This document shows, one piece after another, positions 8,732 through 17,255 of a stretch of 64,000 nt of DNA. The notes under the pieces were generated by a model, which was given only the letters and a program-made list of their open reading frames with translations, did not search any database and was not told where the DNA came from. Position 1 is the first letter of the stretch, and every line of letters begins with the position of its first letter. Location: contig CAWHIF010000009.1 in the NCBI GenBank assembly GCA_963829235.1, positions 496,001 through 560,000 of the forward strand. The letters run 5' to 3'. The translations under genes were made by a program, and so were the position numbers. This stretch comes from Bog-756 sp963829235 (GTDB lineage Bacteria; Actinomycetota; Acidimicrobiia; Acidimicrobiales; RAAP-2).

Positions 8732-10198
8732 ATGAGCACTGAGTCGCCAGCCCGAAAGACCCGGCCGACCTCGGGTCGTGCGAAGGAGCTCCTGATCGTC
8801 GTGTTCGGCGCCACCGGCGACCTAGCCAGACGCGAGTTGCTGCCCGGGCTCTTCCACCTCGCGGTGGCGGGGCTCCTGCCTCGGAGCTATCGCATCGTGG
8901 GCACAGCCCCGTCCCGGAGGGGCCTGTCCGGCGCCAGCTTCGAGGAATATGTCAGGCAAGCCATCACCGAGTTCGGAACCGCCAAGCCCGAGGGGAAGGT
9001 CTGGAAGGCCTTCGAGGAGACCCTGGCCTTCGCCACCGCCGACGCTGACGACCCGTCTCCTCTCGTCGCTGCCGTGCAGGACGCCGAAAGCCAGATCGGC
9101 GGCAGTCCGCAGCGCCTCTACCATCTGGCCATCCCCCCGGTTGCGTTCGGGTCGATGATCGAGATGCTGGGCAGCACAGGCCTGGTGCAGGGGGCGAGGG
9201 TGATCATCGAGAAGCCTTTCGGTACCGACCTGGCCTCGGCCAAAGCTTTGAACGACACAGTGCACGCAGTGTTCGACGAGTCGAGTATCTTCCGGATCGA
9301 TCACTTTCTCGGCAAGGGATCCGTCGAGAACATTCTGGCTTTCCGTTTCGCCAACGGCCTTTTCGAGCCGGTATGGAATCGAGAGCACATCGAGTATGTA
9401 CAGATCGACGTCCCCGAGACGTTGTCCATCGAGGGGCGCGCCGCTTTCTACGAAGGTACGGGAGCGTTCCGGGACATGGTGGTCACCCATCTGTTCCAAG
9501 TGCTCGGATTCGTCGCCATGGAGCCACCCAGCACCCTGTCGGCTGAAGCGCTTCGAGAGGAGAGACAGAAGGTCTTCGATTCGATGCGATCCATTAACAC
9601 CAGGCACGTGGTACGCGGCCAGTACGACGGTTATCTGGCCGAGCCTGGCGTGGCACCCGGCTCCGAGACGGAGACCTTCGTGGCCCTGCGGGCAGAGGTC
9701 GAGAACTGGCGCTGGGCGGGCGTTCCCTTCTATCTGCGCACCGGCAAATCGCTCGGGTCCAGCCGGCAAGTCGTCACGCTGGGATTCCGGGAGCCCATCC
9801 TCCGCATGTTCCCGGCAGAAGTTCGCTCCAATCCTGACGGTCGGCTGAACGAGATCAACATCGACTTCAATGACCCGGGCTCCATAGCAGTGCGCTTTCT
9901 GGCCAAGGAGCCGGGCCCGGAGATGCGACTCGGAGAGGCGAATCTCATCTTCCGCTACAAGGACTCCTTCGGTACCTCGGCTGACCTGACGGCCTACGAG
10001 CGTCTCCTCCTCGAAGCCATGGCCGGGAACCGGTCGCTCTTCACCAGTGCCGACCAGGTGGAGAGGCTGTGGGAGGTCTCGGCGCCCTTGCTCGAGCACC
10101 CTCCGCCGGTCGAGTCCTATGCGCCCGGCTCTTGGGGCCCGTCCTCGATCGATAGCGTGGTTGCGCCCCACCGCTGGCACCTTCCCGAGGGGGATTGA
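8732..10198 (+). CDS. zwf: Glucose-6-phosphate dehydrogenase
   Basis: The 488-residue product oxidises glucose 6-phosphate to 6-phosphogluconolactone, the first step of the oxidative pentose phosphate pathway. FGATGDLARRELLPGLF at the N-terminus is the coenzyme fingerprint. VIIEKPFGTDL and the substrate motif RIDHFLGKGSVENIL contain the conserved His and Lys. HLFQVLGFVAMEPP is also typical. A few family positions differ (ATGD rather than ASGD, KGSVEN rather than KETVQN), marking a divergent branch. ATG 8732 follows a GAGAGGTTG ribosome binding site and is preferred to an upstream in-frame ATG at 8666. It is followed after one base by the DUF2090 gene, so the two are surely co-transcribed. Confidence 0.92.
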   Translation: MSTESPARKTRPTSGRAKELLIVVFGATGDLARRELLPGLFHLAVAGLLPRSYRIVGTAPSRRGLSGASFEEYVRQAITEFGTAKPEGKVWKAFEETLAFATADADDPSPLVAAVQDAESQIGGSPQRLYHLAIPPVAFGSMIEMLGSTGLVQGARVIIEKPFGTDLASAKALNDTVHAVFDESSIFRIDHFLGKGSVENILAFRFANGLFEPVWNREHIEYVQIDVPETLSIEGRAAFYEGTGAFRDMVVTHLFQVLGFVAMEPPSTLSAEALREERQKVFDSMRSINTRHVVRGQYDGYLAEPGVAPGSETETFVALRAEVENWRWAGVPFYLRTGKSLGSSRQVVTLGFREPILRMFPAEVRSNPDGRLNEINIDFNDPGSIAVRFLAKEPGPEMRLGEANLIFRYKDSFGTSADLTAYERLLLEAMAGNRSLFTSADQVERLWEVSAPLLEHPPPVESYAPGSWGPSSIDSVVAPHRWHLPEGD

Positions 10199-10199
10199 G

Positions 10200-11132
10200 A
10201 TGGCAAGGCGTTACGGCACGCCTCTGTACCTTCTCGCCTTCGATCACCGCTCATCGTTCGAGCGCGGCCTCTTCGGCGCCACGCCTCCGATCTCACCGGA
10301 GGTACGCCAGGGCATCGTGAAGGCCAAGCAGATCATCTTCGACGCGAACCAGATTGCGGTCGCGGCAGGTGCGCCCCGCGATCGGGCGGGGGTGCTCGTG
10401 GACGAGGAGTTCGGCTCGGCAGTGGCCAGACGTGCCCTTGAGGTCGGCGTCCCGTTGGCCATGCCGGTCGAGCGCTCTGGCCAGGACGAGTTCGACTTCC
10501 AGTACGGCACCCACTTCGCCGAGCACATCGAGGCATTCGACCCGACCTTCGTGAAGGTTCTCGTCCGTTTCAACCCCGAGGGAGACCCGGATCTGAACCG
10601 CCGTCAGACTGAACGGTTGGCATGCCTGAGCGATTGGCTCCGGGCACAGGAGCGCACATTCCTCTTCGAGCTGCTCGTCCCGGCCACCACCGCACAATTG
10701 GACAGCTTCGAGGGCCACCAGCAGGACTACGATCGCAAGCTGCGTCCTCAACTCGCCGAGAAAGCCATCGCCTCACTGCAGGCCGGTGGGGTGGAACCCG
10801 ATATCTGGAAGATCGAGGGCCTCGACTCCGAACACGATGCCAGTGCTCTGGTCCGCCAGGCGCGCTCAGGAGGAAGGGACCACGTGGTGTGCATCGTACT
10901 GGGGCGCGGTGCGGACTGGGACAGCGTCGTGCGTTGGCTGCAGGTCGGTGCACGCGTGCCCGGGTTCGAGGGCTTCGCCGTCGGGCGGACGCTGTGGTAC
11001 GACGCGCTTGTCGATCACCTCGCGGGCCGGTCCTCGAACACTGTGACGGCACAAGTCATCGCCGATCGCTACCGAAAGCTCATCGACGTCTACAATGCGG
11101 CCGCGATCGGAACGGCCGAGACCGCGCCGTGA
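10200..11132 (+). CDS. DUF2090 / IolC C-terminal-like aldolase-fold protein
   Basis: The product is 310 residues and starts one base after the zwf stop. MARRYGTPLYLLAFDHRSSF and the later PDIWKIEGLDS resemble the DUF2090 domain, which forms the C-terminal half of some IolC proteins and is proposed to act as 2-deoxy-5-keto-gluconate-6-phosphate aldolase. VLVDEEFGSAVARRAL and GFAVGRTLWYDAL fit a TIM-barrel aldolase with phosphate-binding glycines near the end. No inositol genes are nearby, so a different sugar phosphate is likely. Its tight coupling to zwf and the following HAD gene (4-base overlap) suggests it works on a product related to glucose 6-phosphate. The exact reaction is unknown. 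Confidence 0.75.
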   Translation: MARRYGTPLYLLAFDHRSSFERGLFGATPPISPEVRQGIVKAKQIIFDANQIAVAAGAPRDRAGVLVDEEFGSAVARRALEVGVPLAMPVERSGQDEFDFQYGTHFAEHIEAFDPTFVKVLVRFNPEGDPDLNRRQTERLACLSDWLRAQERTFLFELLVPATTAQLDSFEGHQQDYDRKLRPQLAEKAIASLQAGGVEPDIWKIEGLDSEHDASALVRQARSGGRDHVVCIVLGRGADWDSVVRWLQVGARVPGFEGFAVGRTLWYDALVDHLAGRSSNTVTAQVIADRYRKLIDVYNAAAIGTAETAP

Positions 11133-11971
11133 CTCCTCCGCCCATTCCTCCGCCCATTCGTCTGATGCTGGCCGACGTGGACGGCACTTTGGTGACCCCC
11201 GACAAGGTTCTCACCCAGAGGGCCGTCGCTGCCGTGCATCAGCTGCGGGTGGCCGGCATCCTCTTCGCCATCACCAGCGGGCGGCCCCCTCGGGGAATGG
11301 CCATGCTCATCGAACCGCTCGATCTGCAGACACCCATAGCCGCCTTCAACGGGGGCCTGCTCGTCGACCGGGACATGACCGTCATCGAACAGCGAATCGT
11401 CCCTGCGCACCTGGTCAGTCCCATCGCTGCGCTCATGGCCTCCTTCGATCTCAGTGTATGGCTCTACCGTGGTGCTGACTGGTACGTCCCGGACCCCAAG
11501 GGGCCGCACGTGGACCGTGAGGCATGGACGGTTAGGTTCGAACCCAAGGTCATGACGAGTATCGACGATCTCACCAGCGACGTGGCGAAGATTGTCGGGG
11601 TGAGTGACGACCACGACGCTGTGTCGAAGGCTTCAGCGGCCGCGCACGAGCGCTTCGGGGACCAGGTCGCGGCGGCGGCGTCCCAGCCCTACTACCTCGA
11701 TGTCACCCACCCCGAGGCCAACAAAGGTGCCGTGGCCAGATATCTCGCACAGAGATACGAGCTTTCCACCGATGAGATTGCCACAATTGGGGATATGCCC
11801 AACGATGTCTTGATGTTTGCGCACTCAGGCCTGAGCATCGCGATGGGAAACGCCGATGTTCAGGTGCAACGAGCTGCCCGTCAAGTGACGGAGACCAACG
11901 AGAACGAGGGCTTCGCCGACGCTGTCGAACGCTTCGTCCTGCCTCGAGCTCCAAAGCCACCGCAGCGCTAG
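11129..11971 (+). CDS. Cof-type HAD-superfamily phosphatase
   Basis: GTG 11129 overlaps the previous stop as GTGA. The 280-residue product has the HAD nucleophile motif LADVDGTL with Asp16 and Asp18. Motif II is ITSGRP, the lysine of motif III is probably in EANKGAVARYL, and motif IV is GDMPNDVLMF. A C2-type cap lies between. This is the Cof/YbiV class, which removes phosphate from sugar phosphates or pyridoxal phosphate. Its position as third gene of a tightly packed unit after zwf and DUF2090 points to a sugar-phosphate substrate. The following 590 bases carry no gene, so it probably ends the operon. Confidence 0.88.
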   Translation: MTPPPIPPPIRLMLADVDGTLVTPDKVLTQRAVAAVHQLRVAGILFAITSGRPPRGMAMLIEPLDLQTPIAAFNGGLLVDRDMTVIEQRIVPAHLVSPIAALMASFDLSVWLYRGADWYVPDPKGPHVDREAWTVRFEPKVMTSIDDLTSDVAKIVGVSDDHDAVSKASAAAHERFGDQVAAAASQPYYLDVTHPEANKGAVARYLAQRYELSTDEIATIGDMPNDVLMFAHSGLSIAMGNADVQVQRAARQVTETNENEGFADAVERFVLPRAPKPPQR

Positions 11972-12560
11972 TTTCGACGTGGGGCTCCCGGTCTGTCGGA
12001 GGCATCTCCGAAGTGCGTCGGCATCTCCGACTTAGTGGATGTTTCTCGCCTCCAGGGCGACGGCAGAGCGGTCCAGGCTCATCAATCCGGCTGCGAGTAC
12101 CGGTTGAAAGAACGGAAACGGCAAGATTCGGGACAAGCCCTGGGGGTGACCCGACCGAGCGCTTCTTCGAGGGCCTCGCGTCCTGCGGGGAGGAGCCGTT
12201 GCTGCGCAACACATCTCTTTCCAAAGGCGAGATTCCGTCCCGCTCAGGTGTCCGCACTTTTTGGGCCCGACCTCCAAAACCAACGCTTTCGCGCCGCTCC
12301 ATTGCCTGGAGCTCGACAGCGACCACGTCCACGACGTCGATCACGGGCTCGGGCTGGGAAGTGAATCCGGCGAGGGCGGTGCTCAGAGGCCCGATGGCTG
12401 GCATGCGGGGGGGGCTCGACCCACTCCTGAATCCGGTCGAAGTGGTCGGCCCGAATGACACCAAATGTTCACCTTCCCTAGGGCGTCTCGAGTCGGTACG
12501 GTGAGGCGTGCAGAGCGAACACCACGATGCTGGCCCAGAGTTCTGCAAAGGAGACTGCCT
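11972..12560. other. Long intergenic region before the secreted protein
   Basis: No gene is convincing in these roughly 590 bases. Long open frames exist on both strands, but their composition is arginine- and serine-rich as expected for out-of-frame high-GC DNA. One plus-strand stretch near 12150-12220 reads ERFFEGLASCGEEPLLRN, faintly like an N-terminal segment of small SCP2-like proteins, but it does not continue as such. I saw no terminator with a T tract after the HAD gene. Confidence 0.45.
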
Positions 12561-14213
12561 GTGCTCAAGAGATCCATTGCGAGAAGCCTCGTTGTTCCTC
12601 TGCTGCTGGGCACCGTCTTGGTCGCACCGGTTCGAGCCTGGGCCACGAGCCGCCCAGCCGCCCAGGACTTCATGATGTCTCACTTCGCGGTGACCGCAGG
12701 TTCGTCGGTGTCGCTCCATTGGGGCACCAGCGCCCACCAATTTTTCTTCCTCACATCGACTGCACCCACTGCCCTTCCCAAATTCAGTTCGAGCAGTGTG
12801 GTCACGTGGCCGTCGGGCTCAAGAGCTTCGTGGAACCGCACCTACAATTGGTGGCGGACGACCTCCGGAGCTGTGATGGTCGCGATCCCCGCAAACGCAG
12901 CTTCCGGAACAACCTATGCATTTCAGCTCTACACCTGTGACTCGTCAAACAACCTGTGTTCGAGCTCCGCTGGTAGGAAAGGTGACTCTCACGTCACTCT
13001 GACCGTGGCAGCCAACTGGACGACGACGTCATACAAGACGGACTTCTCGACAGCCAATGTCGTCGCGCAGATGACCGGCCATCCGCTCGATGTCGCGTTC
13101 TCGCCGGACAACACAATTTGGAACAGCAGTGAATTCAGTGATTCGCTCGGCAAGCTTTCGATTGGCGCGGGGCTCAAGTCGTACGTTGATCCCACCGACA
13201 CCGGGACCGAACCGTTTGCATACTGCTTCTCAAACTGTTCGCCAGCCAGTGCATCGAGCGCCCTGAGCGAACGGGTAATCTATGTCAACGGGATGATCTG
13301 GTTCACCCAAGGCGGATGGCCTTTCTACAACTGTGTAGTCTCGCATTCGCAACGGACCTGCCCCGCGAACCATTCTGAGGTTGTCGCATTCAATCCGATC
13401 ACCGACAACTTCTGCAGCTATCTGGTGCCGGGTGACAACAATGAGGTCATTGGGCTGGCCGCAACCGGTACTGCTCCGAACAGCGACATCTGGTTCGTCG
13501 ATTCGAACCGCGAAGGTGGTAAGCCCGATCTCGACTACTTCAACCCGGCGGAAGTGGGTGATGGCTGCCCCGGGGTGACATCCGAGTCTTATTCTCTGAG
13601 CGGACTGGTCCACCGGATCGTCTGGCCGGGAGACAATTTTCCCAGCCAGATAGCCGTTGACCCAAACGGATCAGCGCTGTGGGTGAGCGACTTCTGGGGT
13701 TCCTCGATTGCACGGGTCGATCTGCGTACCCATGCCATCACCTCATATCCCCTCGCGTCGCACAATTCGTATTCCTTCTTTGGTGCAGACCCGTGGCAAG
13801 TGGCCGCCAGCGCGAATTACGTGTATGCCATCGACTACGGCGATAGCAACCTGGATCGAATCAACAAGAAGACCGGACACGTGGACCAGGTCGCCATCCC
13901 ACTACTCTCGGATACCGAACAGGGCTATGGCCTCGCCATTTCGGGCGACAGGCTCTACTTCACTCTCTCCGACGACGACCGCCCCAGCTTCGGATACGCC
14001 TCGACAGTGGGCTACGTGGACATCGGAACCTGGGCAGCGTCATCCCCCTCACCGACAACCGCGGTCGTCTATACGGGGCTGTCTGAAGAAACTGACCCTG
14101 CTTCCTCAAAGGTCGATTTCCGAGGTATTGCCGCGAGCTCCGACGGGGTCCTCGCAATCGCTGACCTCACGAACGTCATAAGGCTCACCCCCGGGGGCCT
14201 GTCTCAGGAATGA
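12561..14213 (+). CDS. Secreted beta-propeller-like protein of unknown function
   Basis: GTG 12561 follows an AAAGGAGA ribosome binding site by six bases. The 550-residue product has a Sec signal peptide: basic KRSIARS, a hydrophobic run LVVPLLLGTVLVAPV, and a likely cut after RAWA. The mature protein is rich in Ser, Thr, Asn and aromatics. A first domain of about 150 residues looks like an Ig-like fold (AVTAGSSVSLHWG). The rest has propeller-like strands: HPLDVAFSPDNTIWNSSE, SQIAVDPNGSALWVSDF, GIAASSDGVLAIADLTN. This resembles virginiamycin-B-lyase or NHL-type propellers, but I see no catalytic motif. Cysteines are paired enough for disulfides. It stands alone. Confidence 0.75.
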   Translation: MLKRSIARSLVVPLLLGTVLVAPVRAWATSRPAAQDFMMSHFAVTAGSSVSLHWGTSAHQFFFLTSTAPTALPKFSSSSVVTWPSGSRASWNRTYNWWRTTSGAVMVAIPANAASGTTYAFQLYTCDSSNNLCSSSAGRKGDSHVTLTVAANWTTTSYKTDFSTANVVAQMTGHPLDVAFSPDNTIWNSSEFSDSLGKLSIGAGLKSYVDPTDTGTEPFAYCFSNCSPASASSALSERVIYVNGMIWFTQGGWPFYNCVVSHSQRTCPANHSEVVAFNPITDNFCSYLVPGDNNEVIGLAATGTAPNSDIWFVDSNREGGKPDLDYFNPAEVGDGCPGVTSESYSLSGLVHRIVWPGDNFPSQIAVDPNGSALWVSDFWGSSIARVDLRTHAITSYPLASHNSYSFFGADPWQVAASANYVYAIDYGDSNLDRINKKTGHVDQVAIPLLSDTEQGYGLAISGDRLYFTLSDDDRPSFGYASTVGYVDIGTWAASSPSPTTAVVYTGLSEETDPASSKVDFRGIAASSDGVLAIADLTNVIRLTPGGLSQE

Positions 14214-14859
14214 CTGGAGGCCTCGCGTTGCGTTTGCGTTGGTCAGAACGTTGCACGCGTCGCCGACAGTGCTCCGTCGGGGGGTTCAGGAACCCTTTCT
14301 CTTCGGCAGTGGCGTGCGTTGAGCGCGTCGGTCGCCTCGCTCCTCGGGTCCTCAACGAGAGCGCCTGGCCGACCCGCCGCAGTGCTCTGCTGCGTCCTTG
14401 AGAGCGGGCAATGGGATACCCTCACCTTGACAAGGCGCTGAACTGGGTCTATGCCGTGTTTCCCAGTCCGCTGACGTGCGGTTCTGTCCGCCCGGTTTCC
14501 ACCGTGTCCGCTGATGAACGCCCTGTTGTAGACCGGTCTACCACGCGTTCAGCGCTTTAGGTCCGGACTCATCGATCGGTTCGAAGAAGAGCCAGTGCCA
14601 TGGGAGCAGGAAACCGTTGCGAACAGCCAGGCAACTCCACAGGTGCCACACCAAACCGCTAGGGGGCACCCCGCGACCCGGCGTCAGATACCTGGCTCCT
14701 CGGATTCCAGCGATGAGTGACCATGGCTAGCGGCCCCAAGTCGGGCTTGCAGACGTAGAGCAGTGATCGGATCCGAAGCTTCGAGAAGGAAGTGAATCCA
14801 GGCCGACACGGTGAGTGTGCTCCCCTGAATCTGTCGGCAAAAGCGTTGAACCGCCGGTC
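14214..14859. other. Gene-free region between the secreted protein and the MarR gene
   Basis: About 645 bases show no open frame with family resemblance and no ribosome binding site. A weak inverted repeat, GGGTTC/GAACCC at 14282-14295, is followed by TTTCTCTT and could be a poor terminator for the secreted-protein gene, but its two-base loop makes a stable hairpin doubtful. Nothing else stands out. Confidence 0.45.
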
Positions 14860-15306
14860 CTATCGGGCCCCGTCACCGGTTCGGGCGACCAGCCGGGTCT
14901 CAATGCGCCGCAAGGTCGAGATCGCAGCGTCGATCTCGTCTGGATCGGCCACCGTCCCCTCGAGCAACTGGCTCCAGACCTCGCGCAGTCGTTGCAGGCT
15001 CTCTTGCGCCTTTTCGGTTGGATACAGGCGCACCCGCCGGGCATCGCGTTGGTCCACCTCACGCCGCACCAGACCCGCTGTCTCGAGGCCCCCTACCGCC
15101 CGGCTGAAGTTGCTCGAGATCAGCTGGGTCGCCTCGGCGGCGGCGCCGGCCGTCGTACCCGGGTGGCGGTCGATGTAGCGCATCACCGCTCCCTGCAAGG
15201 GAGTTCCCGACCCGGCCTCGGCCTCCTTCGACGCTTCTATGTGGCGACCGACCGCCAGAATCAGGTCGGCGAGTTCGAACAGCCTCGACGTCTGCTCCTC
15301 GATCAC
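14860..15306 (-). CDS. MarR-family transcriptional regulator
   Basis: The 148-residue product is a winged-helix MarR regulator. QGAVMRYIDRHPGTTAGAAA enters the DNA-binding part, with helices ATQLISSNFSRAVGGLETAG and the wing VRREVDQRDARRVRLYPTE, followed by the C-terminal dimerisation helix. The start is GTG 15306, the only reasonable start in frame. The gene is divergent from the patatin gene. A perfect palindrome lies 33 bases upstream of its start and overlaps the -35 box of the divergent promoter, so it probably represses that promoter and perhaps itself. The ligand is unknown; MarR proteins usually sense small aromatic or lipophilic compounds. Confidence 0.88.
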   Translation of the reverse strand: MIEEQTSRLFELADLILAVGRHIEASKEAEAGSGTPLQGAVMRYIDRHPGTTAGAAAEATQLISSNFSRAVGGLETAGLVRREVDQRDARRVRLYPTEKAQESLQRLREVWSQLLEGTVADPDEIDAAISTLRRIETRLVARTGDGAR

Positions 15307-15339
15307 TTCTTCGGAGCCTTCGTCATCACCCTCAGATTA

Positions 15340-15353
15340 CTGTCAATTGACAG
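15340..15353. promoter_or_regulatory. Palindromic operator, probably for the MarR protein
   Basis: CTGTCAATTGACAG is a perfect 14-base palindrome between the MarR gene and the patatin unit. Partly matching flanks (GATTA on the left, TAATC on the right) lengthen the symmetry. It covers the -35 hexamer TTGACA of a plus-strand promoter. Palindromes of this size next to a marR gene are normally its binding site. Confidence 0.7.
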
Positions 15354-15376
15354 CTAATCCAATCCGGCGGTATTTT
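15347..15376 (+). promoter_or_regulatory. Sigma-70-type promoter driving the patatin unit
   Basis: TTGACA at 15347-15352 is a perfect -35 hexamer and TATTTT at 15371-15376 is a good -10, with an 18-base spacer. The -35 is half of the MarR palindrome, so repressor binding would block RNA polymerase. A second inverted repeat, TGCGAC-GACT-GTCGCA at 15400-15415, lies just after the expected transcription start and could be an additional site. Confidence 0.65.
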
Positions 15377-15447
15377 GGCTATCAAACGACAGACATCACT
15401 GCGACGACTGTCGCACCAATTGCCGACGCGATGAAGGAACAAAACCC

Positions 15448-15560
15448 GTGACACCCATCACCATCGAAGAGCACTGGATTGCCCGGGCATCACCTCCGCC
15501 CTGGAGTTTCTGACACCGCAACCAATCCCCACAACCGATCGACACCATGTGAAGGAATTG
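15448..15560 (+). pseudogene. N-terminal stub of an amidohydrolase
   Basis: GTG 15448 has a good GAAGGA ribosome binding site nine bases upstream and begins VTPITIEEHWI, the start of amidohydrolase-2 family proteins (ITIEEHW with the metal-ligand region). After eleven residues the frame runs into ARASPPPWSF and stops. In another frame the homologous text seems to continue as PGITSALEFL and then runs straight into the patatin start. It looks like the first 20-25 residues of an amidohydrolase gene, left behind when the rest was replaced or deleted. It retains the original promoter and operator. Confidence 0.5.
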
Positions 15561-15563
15561 CAA

Positions 15564-16445
15564 ATGACGTCATCGCTCAAGGATTCGCCAACGCGCGCAC
15601 TTGTTCTCGGAGGCGGCGGTGCCGTCGGTGTCGGCTGGCAGACCGGTCTTCTCGTCGGATTTCGGGAGGCCGGCGTCGATTTGGCGGGAGCCGATTCAAT
15701 ACTGGGAACGTCCGCTGGTGCACTCGTCGGAGCGCTTCTGTCAAGCGGCCACGAGGTCGCCGATGCACTCAGCAGCCTGGCAGCACTCGGGCAGAGCATT
15801 GACCCCGATGGCCTGGCAGCGGGCGATGAAGCGTTTCTGGAGGTAATGCGTCAGGCACGCCTCGAAGCCGATCCGCGAGAGGCGCTGAAGACGGTCGGTC
15901 GTGCGGCAAAGCAGGTGAACACGCTCGCCGAAGACGTATACATCGGCTTGTTCGACACTCTCGAGGACACCCACTGGCCCGCAAGCTTTCGTTGCACTGC
16001 GATCGACGTTGATACCGGCGAGTTGAAAGTGTGGGACAAAGGAGCGGGCGTACCCCTGCCGCACGCTGTCGCTGCCACTTGCGCCATACCTGTGCTTTTC
16101 CCCGCCGTCACCATTCAAGGCCGCCGCTATATGGATGGTGGCATCCTCAGTCACCTGAACGCCGCGGCGGTGGCGCCGACCGACGTTTTGGTTGTCCTTT
16201 CCTGCCACCCCCTCGGGTCCAAGGGCACCGGAGGGGGTGGATCACTCGTTGCCTCCGTCACCCCTCGCGATGAACTGGCACCATTGAGCGGAACGAGACG
16301 CCTGATAGCGGTCGAACCCGATTTCAGCGAGCTCGAGGCTCCAGCGAACATGATGGACCCGAACCTTGTCATCCAGGCCCTCCAGATTGGCAAGCGTCAG
16401 GCGGCAGACGAAGCCGCAACAATCCAGGCCGCCTGGAACTCCTGA
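15564..16445 (+). CDS. Patatin-like phospholipase / lipid acyl hydrolase
   Basis: The product is 293 residues from ATG 15564, which follows GAAGGA by the right distance; the GTG at 15549 is less likely. The oxyanion loop is LVLGGGGAVGVGW near residues 14-25. The nucleophile is Ser50 in GTSAG and the dyad aspartate is Asp191 in YMDGG, so the Ser-Asp dyad of patatins is complete. The length is that of the small bacterial patatins. No signal peptide is visible, so it probably acts at the inner face of the membrane on acyl lipids. It should be under control of the MarR operator upstream. Confidence 0.9.
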   Translation: MTSSLKDSPTRALVLGGGGAVGVGWQTGLLVGFREAGVDLAGADSILGTSAGALVGALLSSGHEVADALSSLAALGQSIDPDGLAAGDEAFLEVMRQARLEADPREALKTVGRAAKQVNTLAEDVYIGLFDTLEDTHWPASFRCTAIDVDTGELKVWDKGAGVPLPHAVAATCAIPVLFPAVTIQGRRYMDGGILSHLNAAAVAPTDVLVVLSCHPLGSKGTGGGGSLVASVTPRDELAPLSGTRRLIAVEPDFSELEAPANMMDPNLVIQALQIGKRQAADEAATIQAAWNS

Positions 16446-16549
16446 GAAGGTACTGAGAAGATGCATCAGATTGGGAGTGGAAGGTATCCCCTCATACGCA
16501 CCCATCTGCGCATTGGGCGACCCCCAGCCAGGTGATCAGGGGCACCCTG

Positions 16550-17002
16550 TCAAGAGTGCCCTTCGTAGGTGCGCTCCTGGTTGGCGTCGTTATACATCTC
16601 CGACACGATGAGCCATGTGCCGTCAGGTTGCCGCTGGAGGACTCGTAGCGAATGGTTGTCCCGAACTTCGATCTCACCCCCGCCGACCAACTTCTGGCCC
16701 TCGACCTGCAGATGGGCGTTGACAAGGAGGACCTCGGGAGTGAGCACCCGGAAGCTCGTGTCAGGTGGGGCCTTGAGGGTCCCGGCGTTGAAGTTGTCGT
16801 CTCCGAACAGGCCCCGCAGATACTCAACGATCTCGTCCGCTCCCCGCTTGACGCTCCCGAATGCATTGACCCAGTCGGCGTCGGAGCTGTACACGCCCAC
16901 CAGCTTGTCCGCATCGCGCTCCTGGAATCCGCTCAGCAGGGCCATGAGGGTGACCCCGATTGCATCCTGGTCGGCCTGTGGGAGGGATGAGAGGTCGTCC
17001 AT
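16550..17002 (-). CDS. SnoaL-like / NTF2-fold protein (DUF4440, SgcJ type)
   Basis: The 150-residue product has the alpha-plus-beta cone fold of the NTF2 superfamily. LMALLSGFQERDADKLVGVY is the first helix pair, with SSDADWVNAFGSVKRG the following strand-turn. LRVLQRQPDGTWLIVSEMYN is the last long strand pair, as in SgcJ/EcaC and DUF4440 proteins. Members are small enzymes, isomerases or ligand-binding proteins, and the reaction cannot be read from sequence. It converges with the patatin gene and is separated from the downstream amidohydrolase by 250 bases. Confidence 0.75.
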   Translation of the reverse strand: MDDLSSLPQADQDAIGVTLMALLSGFQERDADKLVGVYSSDADWVNAFGSVKRGADEIVEYLRGLFGDDNFNAGTLKAPPDTSFRVLTPEVLLVNAHLQVEGQKLVGGGEIEVRDNHSLRVLQRQPDGTWLIVSEMYNDANQERTYEGHS

Positions 17003-17255
17003 AGCCCAGTCCTCCTAACGGGAGTGGATAAGCACGCGCAGATTCATTGTGGAGGACCGGGCCGGGTCCGTGCAAACGATGGAAGACGGCCTCGTCACAA
17101 TTGAAGTCGTAACGAACCTAAACCCTTTGTGGCACCTTGCCCGTACCTCTGCCCATCATCCGCAACATCTTGTGTCCTGTGACGAGATCCCTGGATCTTG
17201 ATCCACCTGCTGTGTCAGCTTGCGCGGGCTACTCGGCGTGAAGGCTTAGCTGCCT

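Noticed and set aside
12130..12230. Faint similarity to small SCP2-like proteins (ERFFEGLASCGEEPLLRN)
   Set aside because: The similarity covers about 20 residues only and does not continue in any frame.
11703..12740. Minus-strand open frame of 345 codons over the HAD gene end and intergenic region
   Set aside because: Composition is that of out-of-frame high-GC DNA, it overlaps two real genes, and no family is recognisable.
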